24,562 nucleotides of DNA, from positions 1-24,562 of the forward strand of contig JBGPIT010000027.1 of assembly GCA_041485125.1 (NCBI GenBank). Reading direction: 5' to 3'. The notes under the pieces are model-generated. The model worked only from the letters and a program-made list of their open reading frames with translations, ran no database searches and was not told the DNA's origin. The position numbers and the translations under genes are program-made. The stretch comes from JBGPIT01 sp041485125. GTDB lineage: Bacteria; Desulfobacterota; Binatia; UTPRO1. Below are positions 14,334-21,553 of this stretch, piece by piece (the stretch's first letter is position 1; each line of letters begins with the position of its first letter).

Positions 14334-14379
14334 CGTGGCACTGCGCCACGCATCCGCCGCCGCGACCGCCGTTGCGTGG
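14334..14379 (-). other. Overlapping inverted repeats in the purU upstream region
   Basis: CCACGCA (14346-14352) can pair in two exclusive ways: its CCACG pairs with CGTGG at 14334-14338, as part of the 6-base hairpin CGTGGC-ACTGC-GCCACG (14334-14350), or all seven bases pair with TGCGTGG at 14373-14379. The arrangement lies 75-120 bases upstream of purU. It resembles a switchable leader if transcription starts above it, but no promoter is established there. The rest of the 14260-14492 gap holds a TTGACA (minus strand, 14298 to 14293) without a good -10, and the promoter candidate of the divergent gene. Confidence 0.25.
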
Positions 14380-14422
14380 GTGCGACGTCCGCGACGCGCC
14401 GGCGTCTGCCGCCTTCTTGCTC

Positions 14423-14450
14423 TTGAATATTTTGTGCCACCGCTTTACCT
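14423..14450 (+). promoter_or_regulatory. Candidate promoter of the helical protein-hisC operon
   Basis: TTGAAT (14423-14428) and TTACCT (14445-14450) are 16 bases apart within an AT-rich patch (TTGAATATTTTG) that stands out in this GC-rich genome. The -35 matches TTGACA at four of six positions; the -10 is weak. It is the only plausible sigma-70 site between purU and ATG 14493, and would leave a leader of about 35 bases containing the AGGAGG. Confidence 0.35.
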
Positions 14451-14478
14451 TTTGACGTGCGCATCCGCCTCGGCGCAC

Positions 14479-14484
14479 AGGAGG
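14479..14484 (+). promoter_or_regulatory. Strong Shine-Dalgarno fixing the start at 14493
   Basis: AGGAGG stands 8 bases before ATG 14493, an ideal spacing. It decides against the in-frame upstream GTG at 14457, which would place this site inside the coding region. It is among the strongest ribosome sites in the window. Confidence 0.85.
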
Positions 14485-14492
14485 AAAAACGA

Positions 14493-14939
14493 ATGCCGTC
14501 GAAGGAAGCAGACGTGCTGGTCGGACGGCGCTATCTCGCCAAGGGATGGCTCGACCAGTCGCTCGAGCTCTTCACCCGCAATGCCGACATCGTCGCCGCC
14601 GACGATTGGAACGATCTGCGGGACAAGCTGCTCGACCGCGGACGGATTCAGGACATGGTCCGCGTCTGCCAGCTCGGCCACGTGCCGATCCCGAGCGAGA
14701 GGCTGATCGCGCGGGCCGAGAAGGCGCTCATCAGCAAGGACATCGACGTCGTCATCGACCTCTACGAGCTCGCCGGCGCCAGCCGCGAGCGCTGGGAGAA
14801 GGTCGTCGACGTGCTGGTCGAGATGCCCGACCGGAAACGCCAGGCGGTGCAGATCGCCGATCGCTATCTGGTCGAGGGCGCGGCGGTCTCGGCGCCGTCA
14901 CGTCCCGCGCCGACCCCGATCACCAAAGCCGTCAAGTGA
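14493..14939 (+). CDS. Helical protein of unknown function, coupled to hisC
   Basis: A 148-residue protein with no signal peptide or membrane segment. It begins MPSKEADVLVGRRYLAKGWL and is almost entirely alpha-helical, with helix pairs of TPR-like or solenoid character: LDQSLELFTRNADIVAADDW, DLRDKLLDRGRIQDMVRVCQ, SERLIARAEKALISKDIDVV, DLYELAGASRERWEKVVDVL. After about residue 130 a Pro/Ala-rich tail follows. There are no enzyme motifs. A perfect AGGAGG and an AT-rich upstream patch suggest good expression. Its stop overlaps the GTG start of hisC (GTGA), so the two are translationally coupled. A scaffold or protein-binding role is plausible, but I do not recognise the family and the link to histidine synthesis rests on position alone. 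Confidence 0.8.
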   Translation: MPSKEADVLVGRRYLAKGWLDQSLELFTRNADIVAADDWNDLRDKLLDRGRIQDMVRVCQLGHVPIPSERLIARAEKALISKDIDVVIDLYELAGASRERWEKVVDVLVEMPDRKRQAVQIADRYLVEGAAVSAPSRPAPTPITKAVK

Positions 14940-15988
14940 CGACCGGCGGCCGCCCGAGCCGCCTCCGGCCGGTCGTCGAGGGGATGCACGGCTACGTGCC
15001 GGGAGAGCAGCCCCGCGGCGGTGCCGTCGTCAAGCTCAACACCAACGAGAATCCATATCCGCCGTCGCCGGGTGTCGTGCGTGCCGTCGCGGCCGCGTCA
15101 GGCGCGGATTTGCGGCTCTATCCCGATCCCAGCGCGACCGCCTTGCGCGCGGCGGCCGCCCGCGTCTACGGCCTCACACCCGAGCACGTCCTGGTCGGGA
15201 ACGGCTCGGACGATCTCCTCACCATGCTGATGCGGGCGGCGGTCGGGCCGGGGGACGTCGTCGTCTACCCCCAGCCGACCTACTCGCTCTACGACACGCT
15301 GGTCACGATCCAGGAAGGCCGGTCGCTGACGATTCCGTTCCCGCCCGACTTCACCTTGCCGCCGGCGCTCGCCGCGACCGAGGGGCGGCTGCTCATCATC
15401 TGCAACCCGAACTCGCCCTCGGGCACCTTCGCGCCGCTCTCGGTGATCGAGGAGCTCGTCGCGGATCGTGACGGCATCGTCGTCGTCGACGAGGCTTACG
15501 TCGACTTCGCGCCGGCGAGCGCGCTGCCGCTGCTCGCGCGCCACGACAACCTGGTCGTCCTGCGCACGTTCTCGAAGTCGTTCTCGCTGGCCGGCATGCG
15601 CATCGGTCTCGCCTTCGGATCGCCGGCGCTCCTCGCCGAGATCGCCAAGGTGAAGGACTCGTACAACGTGAGCCGACTCGCGATCGTCGCCGGCGTCGCC
15701 GCGCTCGAGGACTACGCGTGGATGGAACGGAACGTCGCCCGCATCGTCACGACCCGCGGCCGTCTCACGACCGGGCTCACCGCGCGCGGCTACGAGGTGC
15801 TGCCGTCCGCCGCGAACTTCGTCTTTGCGCGCCGCGCCGGCGAGGACCAGGCGCCGGTGCAGGCGCGACTGCGCGAGCGCGGCATTTTCGTCCGCCACTT
15901 CGCGACGCCCCGTCTCTTCGACGGGCTCCGGATCAGCGTCGGGACCGACGAGGAGATCGATCGGTTGCTCGTCGCGCTGGCGGCGTAG
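14936..15988 (+). CDS. hisC: Histidinol-phosphate aminotransferase
   Basis: A 350-residue PLP enzyme (fold type I) that converts imidazole-acetol phosphate plus glutamate to histidinol phosphate in histidine synthesis. Conserved segments are LNTNENPYPPSP near the N-terminus, VGNGSDDLLTMLMRA, PQPTYSLYD, ICNPNSPSGT and VVVDEAYVDFA. RTFSKSFSLAGMRIGLAFG has Lys214 as the PLP-binding lysine. The start is taken as GTG 14936: it overlaps the preceding stop by four bases and gives the family's usual length; reading further upstream would run through the previous gene in the wrong frame. No other his genes are in the window. Paralogous aminotransferases acting on aromatic amino acids exist, so the substrate is likely but not proven. 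Confidence 0.93.
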   Translation: MTTGGRPSRLRPVVEGMHGYVPGEQPRGGAVVKLNTNENPYPPSPGVVRAVAAASGADLRLYPDPSATALRAAAARVYGLTPEHVLVGNGSDDLLTMLMRAAVGPGDVVVYPQPTYSLYDTLVTIQEGRSLTIPFPPDFTLPPALAATEGRLLIICNPNSPSGTFAPLSVIEELVADRDGIVVVDEAYVDFAPASALPLLARHDNLVVLRTFSKSFSLAGMRIGLAFGSPALLAEIAKVKDSYNVSRLAIVAGVAALEDYAWMERNVARIVTTRGRLTTGLTARGYEVLPSAANFVFARRAGEDQAPVQARLRERGIFVRHFATPRLFDGLRISVGTDEEIDRLLVALAA

Positions 15989-15995
15989 GCGGGGC

Positions 15996-16751
15996 TCAGG
16001 AGAAGAGCAGCGAAACCCCCATCGCGACGCCGATGATGATCACCGCCCGGCGGATGAACGGGCGGCCGAGGCGACGCGCCAGGGTCGCGCCGCCGTAGCC
16101 ACCGGCGATCTGGCCGAGCGTCATCACGATCGCGTCCGGCCAATTCACCGCGCCGCGCGCGACGAAGTACACCGCCGCGACGCCGTTGATGCAGAGCCCC
16201 CCAAGGTTCCGGAGCGCGATCATCTCGTGCAGGTCGGTGAAGCCGGAGAGACCGAGCGAGGCGAGCATGAGAATGCCGATGCCGGCGCCGAAGTAGCCGC
16301 CGTAGATCGCGACGGCGAGCTGGAACAGGACCGTCCCGCTCCACCACGACGCCATCGGCTCGCGCGGGGCGTGATGCAGCGCGCGCGTGATCGGTGCCTG
16401 CAACGCGAAGAGCGCGGTCGCGAAGAGGATCAGGAAGGGGACGATGCGCGCGAAGGTGTCGGACGGGGTCATCAACAAAAGCACCGCGCCGATGATGCCG
16501 CCGATCACGGACGGCACGCCGAGGAAGAGCATCCAGCGCCGCACGCGTTGGAGCTCGTCGCGGAAGCCCACCATGGCGGCGAGCGAGCCGGGGCAGAGCG
16601 CGACGGCGTTGGTGGCGTTCGCGATCACCGGATCGCGGCCGAGCCAGACCAGCGTGGGGAACGTCACCAGCGTTCCACCGCCGGCGATCGAGTTGATGGC
16701 GCCGGCGGCGAACGCGGCGACGAACAGGATGAGCGCTTCGGTCGCGGTCAC
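15996..16751 (-). CDS. TauE/SafE family membrane permease
   Basis: A 251-residue integral membrane protein with about seven to eight hydrophobic helices. The N-terminal AAFAAGAINSIAGGGTLVTF motif and the later internal repeat YGGYFGAGIGILMLASLGL are the two half-repeats of the TauE/SafE (DUF81) family, which exports sulfite, sulfoacetate or other organic anions. The substrate cannot be told from sequence. The start is GTG 16751, without a clear Shine-Dalgarno. It converges on hisC with only 7 bases between stops. It lies downstream of the DUF4340 gene on the same strand with a 66-base gap containing a strong GC hairpin, so it is probably a separate transcription unit. Confidence 0.9.
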   Translation of the reverse strand: MTATEALILFVAAFAAGAINSIAGGGTLVTFPTLVWLGRDPVIANATNAVALCPGSLAAMVGFRDELQRVRRWMLFLGVPSVIGGIIGAVLLLMTPSDTFARIVPFLILFATALFALQAPITRALHHAPREPMASWWSGTVLFQLAVAIYGGYFGAGIGILMLASLGLSGFTDLHEMIALRNLGGLCINGVAAVYFVARGAVNWPDAIVMTLGQIAGGYGGATLARRLGRPFIRRAVIIIGVAMGVSLLFS

Positions 16752-16796
16752 CCGCGCAACGTAGCGGAGATCGGCCGCCGACGCCCGCGCCGCGGA

Positions 16797-16810
16797 GCGG
16801 CGGCCGCCGC
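16797..16810. terminator. GC hairpin after the ABC/DUF4340 operon
   Basis: GCGGCGGCCGCCGC is a perfect 14-base palindrome, starting 8 bases past the DUF4340 stop on the minus strand, with further GC-rich complementarity around it. No T-run follows. It may end the ABC operon before the TauE gene, or stabilise the message end. Confidence 0.3.
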
Positions 16811-16817
16811 GCGCCGC

Positions 16818-18326
16818 TCAGGGCTCGCCGTCGCCGGGATCTTCTTGGTCGCCCGTGTCCTCGTCGCCGGCCTGCTCGTCGCCCGCGGCACCGAGACCCG
16901 CACTCGGCGCGGCCGGAGTCGCGATGCCGGCGCCGCTCGGGAGCGGTGTGGCGGGACGCTCGCGGAAATCGGCGACCTTCTTGTCGAGGCGCGTGTAGAC
17001 GAAGGGCTTCACGCCGTAGACGACGTCCGTGCCCTGGGCCGCGACATAGGAAGTCGCATCGGCGCCGGCGCTCGGCCCGCCGGTACCGATCGAGCCGATG
17101 AGCGTTCCGAGCGCCGCGCCGCTCGCATCCTCCACGCCGACGGTGAGGTCGGGCGCGGTGAGGCCGAAGCGACCGAAATCCACGCCGTGCTCGGCGACGA
17201 TCTCGTTGCCCTTGAGGCCGGCGAGGTCGTCGAGGAAGCGGGTGACCGTCGGCGCGCGCTCGACGCCGTCGCCCGGACCCTCGACGTGCCAGGCGCCGTC
17301 GCGCTTGGCGAGGACGAAGCCGGCGCCGTCCTTGCGGGTGACCGTGAGCTTCGCCGCCTTCTCCTTGTCGAAGGCGAGGACCGTCTTGTCGCGCAACGTC
17401 GTCAGGTCCTTGTCGAGGTTCTTCAGCGAGAACTCGGGGATCGCGTAGACGGTCGGGCTCTCGCCGCGCTTGGCGTAGACTGCCTTCTTGCCGTCCTTGT
17501 CTTGGGTCTCGCCGAACCGGAGCGTCTTCTGCGCGCGGTCCTTGCCGAGCGAGACGCTGATGCCGAGCCGCGGCGCGATGAGGCCGTAGGTGGAGAGATC
17601 GGCGGCGGGATCGTCGCTCGCGAAGTCGGTCGCGCGCACGCCCCGGAGGCTCGCGAGCAGCGAGCGCATCTCGGCGTCGTCAGCGCGGTACGGGGCGGGC
17701 GCCGTGATCTTCCAATGGTCGCCGTCGCCTTCGCGCTCGACCGCGATCGTCTGATCGGGACGGGTGAGCTCGATCTTCTGCACCTCGGGATCCTCGAAGG
17801 CGATCACCGACTTGTCCCGCAGATCCTTGAGCTCCTTCTTCATGCCGGCCTGGAAGGCCGCGCCGGTGATGTAGACCTTGGGATCGTCGCCTTTCTGGAC
17901 GTAGCTCGAGTAGCCGACCTGGGTGGTCTTGCCGATTTTGATCGGCGGCACCGCGGTGCCGTCGCTGGCGGTGAGCGTCGCGGTGACCACCGGCTTGTCG
18001 AGGCCGTACGAGGGCAGCTTGTCGGCGACGTCCTCGAGGGTGCGGGTCACCTCGGCGGTCGCGATCGCAGCCACCATGTTGTTCAGCGCGGTGTCGTCGG
18101 CGTCGGCGTCGATCGGCTTGGTGATCCGCCAGTGCTCGCCCGTCTTCTCGATCACGATCGAGCGGTCGGGGTAGTCGAGGGCGACCTTGCTGATCTTCGT
18201 CTTGTCGACGTCGACCAGGTGCTTCGTTTCGGCCTCGCGTTTTTCCCGGGGCAGATCGACCCAGTAGACGTACGCACCGAGGGCCGCGAGGACGAGGAGG
18301 AGAAGGAGGGTGTTCCGCGGCCTCAC
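16818..18326 (-). CDS. DUF4340 membrane-anchored protein of the Gld-type ABC operon
   Basis: A 502-residue protein from GTG 18326. An N-terminal membrane helix (NTLLLLLVLAALGAYVYWV) is followed by a large extracytoplasmic part. It contains repeated units such as KISKVALDYPDRSIVIEKTG with HWRITKP, then EVQKIELTRPDQTIAVERE with HWKITAP and KAAKLTVTRKDGAGFVLAKR with AWHVEGP: three copies of the DUF4340 pattern (short beta sheet plus a W-x-hydrophobic segment). The C-terminus (about 450-502) is Ala/Gly/Pro- and acid-rich and probably disordered. GTG 18326 overlaps the gldG-like stop (GTGA) and has GGAG six bases upstream (18333-18336); an earlier GTG at 18347 is less likely. DUF4340 proteins regularly follow GldG-like genes, so it is probably a subunit of the same machine. 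Its biochemical role is unknown. Confidence 0.85.
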   Translation of the reverse strand: MRPRNTLLLLLVLAALGAYVYWVDLPREKREAETKHLVDVDKTKISKVALDYPDRSIVIEKTGEHWRITKPIDADADDTALNNMVAAIATAEVTRTLEDVADKLPSYGLDKPVVTATLTASDGTAVPPIKIGKTTQVGYSSYVQKGDDPKVYITGAAFQAGMKKELKDLRDKSVIAFEDPEVQKIELTRPDQTIAVEREGDGDHWKITAPAPYRADDAEMRSLLASLRGVRATDFASDDPAADLSTYGLIAPRLGISVSLGKDRAQKTLRFGETQDKDGKKAVYAKRGESPTVYAIPEFSLKNLDKDLTTLRDKTVLAFDKEKAAKLTVTRKDGAGFVLAKRDGAWHVEGPGDGVERAPTVTRFLDDLAGLKGNEIVAEHGVDFGRFGLTAPDLTVGVEDASGAALGTLIGSIGTGGPSAGADATSYVAAQGTDVVYGVKPFVYTRLDKKVADFRERPATPLPSGAGIATPAAPSAGLGAAGDEQAGDEDTGDQEDPGDGEP

Positions 18327-19873
18327 TTCGTGCTCCGGCGCCACCACACGGTGAGGCCGAGCAGAAGCAGCAGCTCCGGCATGACGAGCACCGAGAGGTA
18401 GAAGATCCGCCGGCTCTCCGCGGGCGAGAGCTGCGCGCGCGACGCTTGGATGGCGCGCGGGCGGATCGAGATCAGCTCCTCCTGGCCGCCGAGCCAGTTC
18501 ATCATGTTGAGGACGAGGTCGCGGTTGAAGAGCTGGTTCACGAACTGATTGTTCACCCAGTCGGCGTCGCCGACGACGACGAGCTTGGTCTCGCCGGTGT
18601 CCTCGAAGCCCATCTCCTTGTGCTTGCCGGTGACCGCGAGCGCGAGCGGGACGGGACCCTTGACGTCCTTGTCGTCGAGCTGGGCCTCGCCGCGCTCGAA
18701 GATGCCGTCGAGATCGGTCTCACCCCAGGCCGTCGGGCTCGACTTCACGAGCTCGATCGCTTGCACGCCCGGCTTGCCGGCCGCCGCGGCCTGGACCACG
18801 CGCGAGAGCGGGAAGACCGTGCGCTCGGTGAAGTCGCGGGTGATCGCGTGCGTGCCGTAGGTCGAGGCGATGATCTGTAGCCCCAGCGCCGGCCCCTGGA
18901 AGAGTCGCACCACCTGATCGACGACGACGGTCTCGGGGAGCCCGGTACCCCACGGCTCGAGCACGGAGACCAGCTGCGCGCCTTTGCGCGGCGGCACCAG
19001 GAACAGCATCGACCGTCCGCTCTTCAGTGCCGCGCGCAGCACGTCGACCTCGTGATCGAAGAGCGGCTTCTCGGTGCCGACGACGACCATGATCGTGCAG
19101 TCGGCGGGGATGTCGGCCTCGCTCGCGAGCAGGACCTTCTTGGTGTCGTAGTTCTCGTTGTGGAGCGCGTCGCGCAGCATCATGTAGCCGCGCGCCTCGT
19201 GGTTGTCGGTGTCGGGCTCGCCGTGGCCGTCGAGGAAGCAGACCATCTTCTTGCTGGTCTTGGTTGCCTTGATGAGGCCGTTGGTGATGCTCTCCTCGGT
19301 GATGTCGCGTGCGACCGTCGCGGTCTGCTCGCCGTACTGGATGTGGATCGTCGGCAGCTCGGTCACCTTGTAGCGCTCGGCGAGGTCGCGATCCTTGACG
19401 GGATCGACCATGTGGAACGTGAAGTTCGACGAGGCGGTCTTGTAGCTGTCGAGCAGATCCTCGACCTCGGGCGCGCTGCCGCCCTCGACGAAGGCGTACA
19501 CCTCGACCGGCTGCTCGAGCTTCGTGACCACGCCCTGCGACTGCGACGACAGCGAGAAGACGTTCTGCTTGGTCAGATCCCAGCGCTTGTTGTGGCGGGC
19601 CGCGAGGTAGTTCACGACGCCGAGGACGGCGAGGAAGATCAGCGAGTAGACGACGGCGTTGGCGCCGTACTTGGTGGAGCGCTCGCCGAGGAGGTTGGTG
19701 AGGCTCTCCCGGCTGGAGGTCAGATAGAGGATGACGAGCAGCAGGCCGAGGCCGACGTGCACCAGCACGTAGACGGAGGCGGCGGGCGTGACCGCGTAGG
19801 CCACCACGCCGAAAGCGAGGAGCACGAGGCCCCAGAGGCCGAAGAGCGAGGTCGAGCGCGTGCCCACCGTCAT
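18323..19873 (-). CDS. GldG-like ABC transporter auxiliary membrane protein
   Basis: A 516-residue protein with two to three N-terminal membrane helices (LFGLWGLVLLAFGVVAYAV, VYVLVHVGLGLLLVILYLT, NAVVYSLIFLAVLGVVNYLA) and one at the C-terminus (IFYLSVLVMPELLLLLGLTV). Between them lies a large extracytoplasmic region. It matches the GldG/ABC-2-associated pattern: RWDLTKQNVFSLSSQS, a thioredoxin-like stretch (VEVYAFVEGG, LPTIHIQYGE), then VCFLDGHGEPD and VVVGDADWVNNQF. These proteins pair with an ATPase and GldF-type permease; in Bacteroidota they serve gliding motility, elsewhere the substrate is unknown. ATG 19873 overlaps the permease stop by four bases (ATGA), and its own stop overlaps the DUF4340 start. 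No motility genes are seen, so the name gldG is not applied. Confidence 0.88.
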   Translation of the reverse strand: MTVGTRSTSLFGLWGLVLLAFGVVAYAVTPAASVYVLVHVGLGLLLVILYLTSSRESLTNLLGERSTKYGANAVVYSLIFLAVLGVVNYLAARHNKRWDLTKQNVFSLSSQSQGVVTKLEQPVEVYAFVEGGSAPEVEDLLDSYKTASSNFTFHMVDPVKDRDLAERYKVTELPTIHIQYGEQTATVARDITEESITNGLIKATKTSKKMVCFLDGHGEPDTDNHEARGYMMLRDALHNENYDTKKVLLASEADIPADCTIMVVVGTEKPLFDHEVDVLRAALKSGRSMLFLVPPRKGAQLVSVLEPWGTGLPETVVVDQVVRLFQGPALGLQIIASTYGTHAITRDFTERTVFPLSRVVQAAAAGKPGVQAIELVKSSPTAWGETDLDGIFERGEAQLDDKDVKGPVPLALAVTGKHKEMGFEDTGETKLVVVGDADWVNNQFVNQLFNRDLVLNMMNWLGGQEELISIRPRAIQASRAQLSPAESRRIFYLSVLVMPELLLLLGLTVWWRRSTK

Positions 19874-20643
19874 CTCCAGCGGATCGACTCGACCGAGCGG
19901 TGGGTGAGGAAGAGCGCCAGGACGACGACGGTCGCGAAGTAGACCAGGTCCTTCGAGTCGATGACGCCCTTCACCATCTGGCCGAAGTGCTCGGTGAGCG
20001 AGATGTAGCGGAGGATCGCGCCCATGGTCTCGCCGGCGTTATCGGCGGGCCAGGCGATGATGTAGAGCAGCAGCAACGTGACCAGGCAGGTCACCGCGGC
20101 GATGATCTGGTTCTCGGTGAACGACGAGGTCAGGACGCCGACCGCGACGAAGCAGGTCGCGATGAGGAAGAGCCCGAGGTAGCCGCCGAGGATCACGCCG
20201 ACTTCCGGGTTGCCGTAGAGCGTGAGGATCAGCGGATAGACGCCGGTCAAGAGCACCATCAGGCCGACGAAGACGAGCGCGCCGAGGAACTTGCCGAGCA
20301 CGATCTCCCAGATCTTGAGCGGCGACGTGAGCAGCAGCTCGTAGGTGCCGGCCTTCTTCTCCTCGGCGAGGCTCCGCATGGTGATCACCGGCACCAGGAT
20401 CACCAGCACCACCGAGAGATTGTGCAGCAGCGGCGCGATCACGAACTCGTTCAGGTTGAGGCGCTCGAGCACCTGCGGGTTCTGCTGCGCGGAGTAGATC
20501 GTCAGCAGGAAATTGAAGCGCGCGAGCAGATTGAAGAAGAACCAGCCGCCGAGGAGGAGGAAGCCGGTGAGGACGACGTAGGCGATCGGCGACACGAAGT
20601 AGGAGCGGATCTCCCGCCCCGCGATGGTCAGGATGTTCCTCAC
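19870..20643 (-). CDS. ABC-2 type permease (GldF-like)
   Basis: A 257-residue membrane protein with about six helices. It opens ILTIAGREIRSYFVSPIAYV, the standard start of ABC-2 permeases with an amphipathic helix before the first membrane span. MRSLAEEKKAGTYELLLTSP is the coupling segment that contacts the ATPase. Later spans include IVLGKFLGALVFVGLMVLLT and IIAAVTCLVTLLLLYIIAWP. It pairs with the ATPase encoded just upstream to form the membrane core of the complex. GTG 20643 overlaps the ATPase stop (GTGA), and its stop overlaps the GldG-like start. Substrate unknown. Confidence 0.92.
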   Translation of the reverse strand: MRNILTIAGREIRSYFVSPIAYVVLTGFLLLGGWFFFNLLARFNFLLTIYSAQQNPQVLERLNLNEFVIAPLLHNLSVVLVILVPVITMRSLAEEKKAGTYELLLTSPLKIWEIVLGKFLGALVFVGLMVLLTGVYPLILTLYGNPEVGVILGGYLGLFLIATCFVAVGVLTSSFTENQIIAAVTCLVTLLLLYIIAWPADNAGETMGAILRYISLTEHFGQMVKGVIDSKDLVYFATVVVLALFLTHRSVESIRWR

Positions 20644-21371
20644 GCTGCCGGCTCCGCGGCGTGACTGTCCTTGGCGATGCTGCGCAGGAAGACGTCCTCC
20701 AGCGAGGCGTTGCGCGTGAGCGTCGCCATGTCCTCCTCGAGCACGACCTCGCCTTCGTTGATGATCACGACCTTCTCGCAGATCTGCGACACCTCCGGCA
20801 GGATATGCGTCGAGAGGATGACCGTGCGCTGGCCGGCGAGCTGGCGGATCAGCGCGCGGATCTCGATGATCTGCCGCGGGTCGAGGCCGATCGTCGGCTC
20901 GTCGAGGACGAGCACGGGCGGATCGTGGATCAGCGCCTGCGCCAGGCCGGCGCGCTGCCGGAAGCCCTTGGAGAGATGGCCGAGCAGACGGTCACGCACG
21001 CTCTCGAGACCGCAGGTGCGCACCGCGCGGTCGATCGCGTCGTCGACGGCGGCCTTCGGCATGCCTTTGATGCGCGCGACGAAGCGCAGGTACGACTCCG
21101 TCGTCATGTCGGCGTAGAGCGGCGGGTTCTCCGGCAAGTAGCCGATCCGCCGGCGGACCTCCTCGCTCTCGGTGAAGACGTCGAAGCCCGCGACCTTGGC
21201 GGTGCCGCTCGTCGCCGGCAGGAAGCCGGTGAGGATGCGCATGGTCGTGGTCTTGCCGGCGCCGTTGGGGCCGAGAAAGCCGAGGATCTGACCTTGGGCG
21301 GCACTGAAGCTGACGTTGCGGACGGCGGTGATGTCGCCGTAGCGCTTGGTGAGATTCCGCACTTCGAGCAT
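20640..21371 (-). CDS. ABC transporter ATP-binding protein (GldA/NatA-like)
   Basis: A 243-residue cytoplasmic ATPase, first gene of the four-gene operon. Walker A is GPNGAGKT (34-41), the signature LSKGFRQR (133-140) and Walker B LVLDEPTIGLD with Glu158; the switch His is His189 in STHILPEVSQ. RRRIGYLPENPPLYADMT is the Q-loop-region form typical of the ABC-2/NatA/GldA group, where Q is replaced by E in YLPE. It powers the GldF-like permease encoded next. ATG 21371 is the only sensible start, preceding LEVRNLTKRYG. A candidate promoter with a perfect TTGACA lies about 130 bases upstream. Confidence 0.94.
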   Translation of the reverse strand: MLEVRNLTKRYGDITAVRNVSFSAAQGQILGFLGPNGAGKTTTMRILTGFLPATSGTAKVAGFDVFTESEEVRRRIGYLPENPPLYADMTTESYLRFVARIKGMPKAAVDDAIDRAVRTCGLESVRDRLLGHLSKGFRQRAGLAQALIHDPPVLVLDEPTIGLDPRQIIEIRALIRQLAGQRTVILSTHILPEVSQICEKVVIINEGEVVLEEDMATLTRNASLEDVFLRSIAKDSHAAEPAA

Positions 21372-21496
21372 CAGCCGGTGCCTCAGCGCCGCGACGCGCA
21401 GTCGGATACAATTCGGTATGAACGCGAATGCATGATGTTACCCGATACTGTGCAGTTAGATCGAATGATAGCCAGGTCCCGAAAAAAACGGCAGCA

Positions 21497-21525
21497 CGTT
21501 TAGCGACGGCCTCCAGTGTTGTCAA
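21497..21525 (-). promoter_or_regulatory. Candidate promoter of the ABC operon in the polA-facing gap
   Basis: On the minus strand TTGACA (21525 to 21520, perfect) is followed after 17 bases by TAAACG (21502 to 21497, weak -10). The leader would be about 120 bases. The whole gap 21372-21553 is visibly AT-richer than its surroundings. It also holds TACAAT (21407-21412) on the plus strand, a good -10 for polA but without a -35, and the imperfect dyad GTTGTC-AA-GATAAC (21518-21531). Confidence 0.4.
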
Positions 21526-21553
21526 GATAACCTCCGCGGTGCAGAACGTTCGG

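Noticed and set aside
15825..18401. A frame of over 850 codons on the plus strand opposite the TauE and DUF4340 genes
   Set aside because: It crosses several genes and gaps antisense, with a repetitive Arg/Glu-rich translation; an artefact of high GC.
18323..21371. Gliding-motility apparatus
   Set aside because: The GldA/F/G resemblance is to a widespread ABC family; no other motility gene is present, so motility is not claimed.
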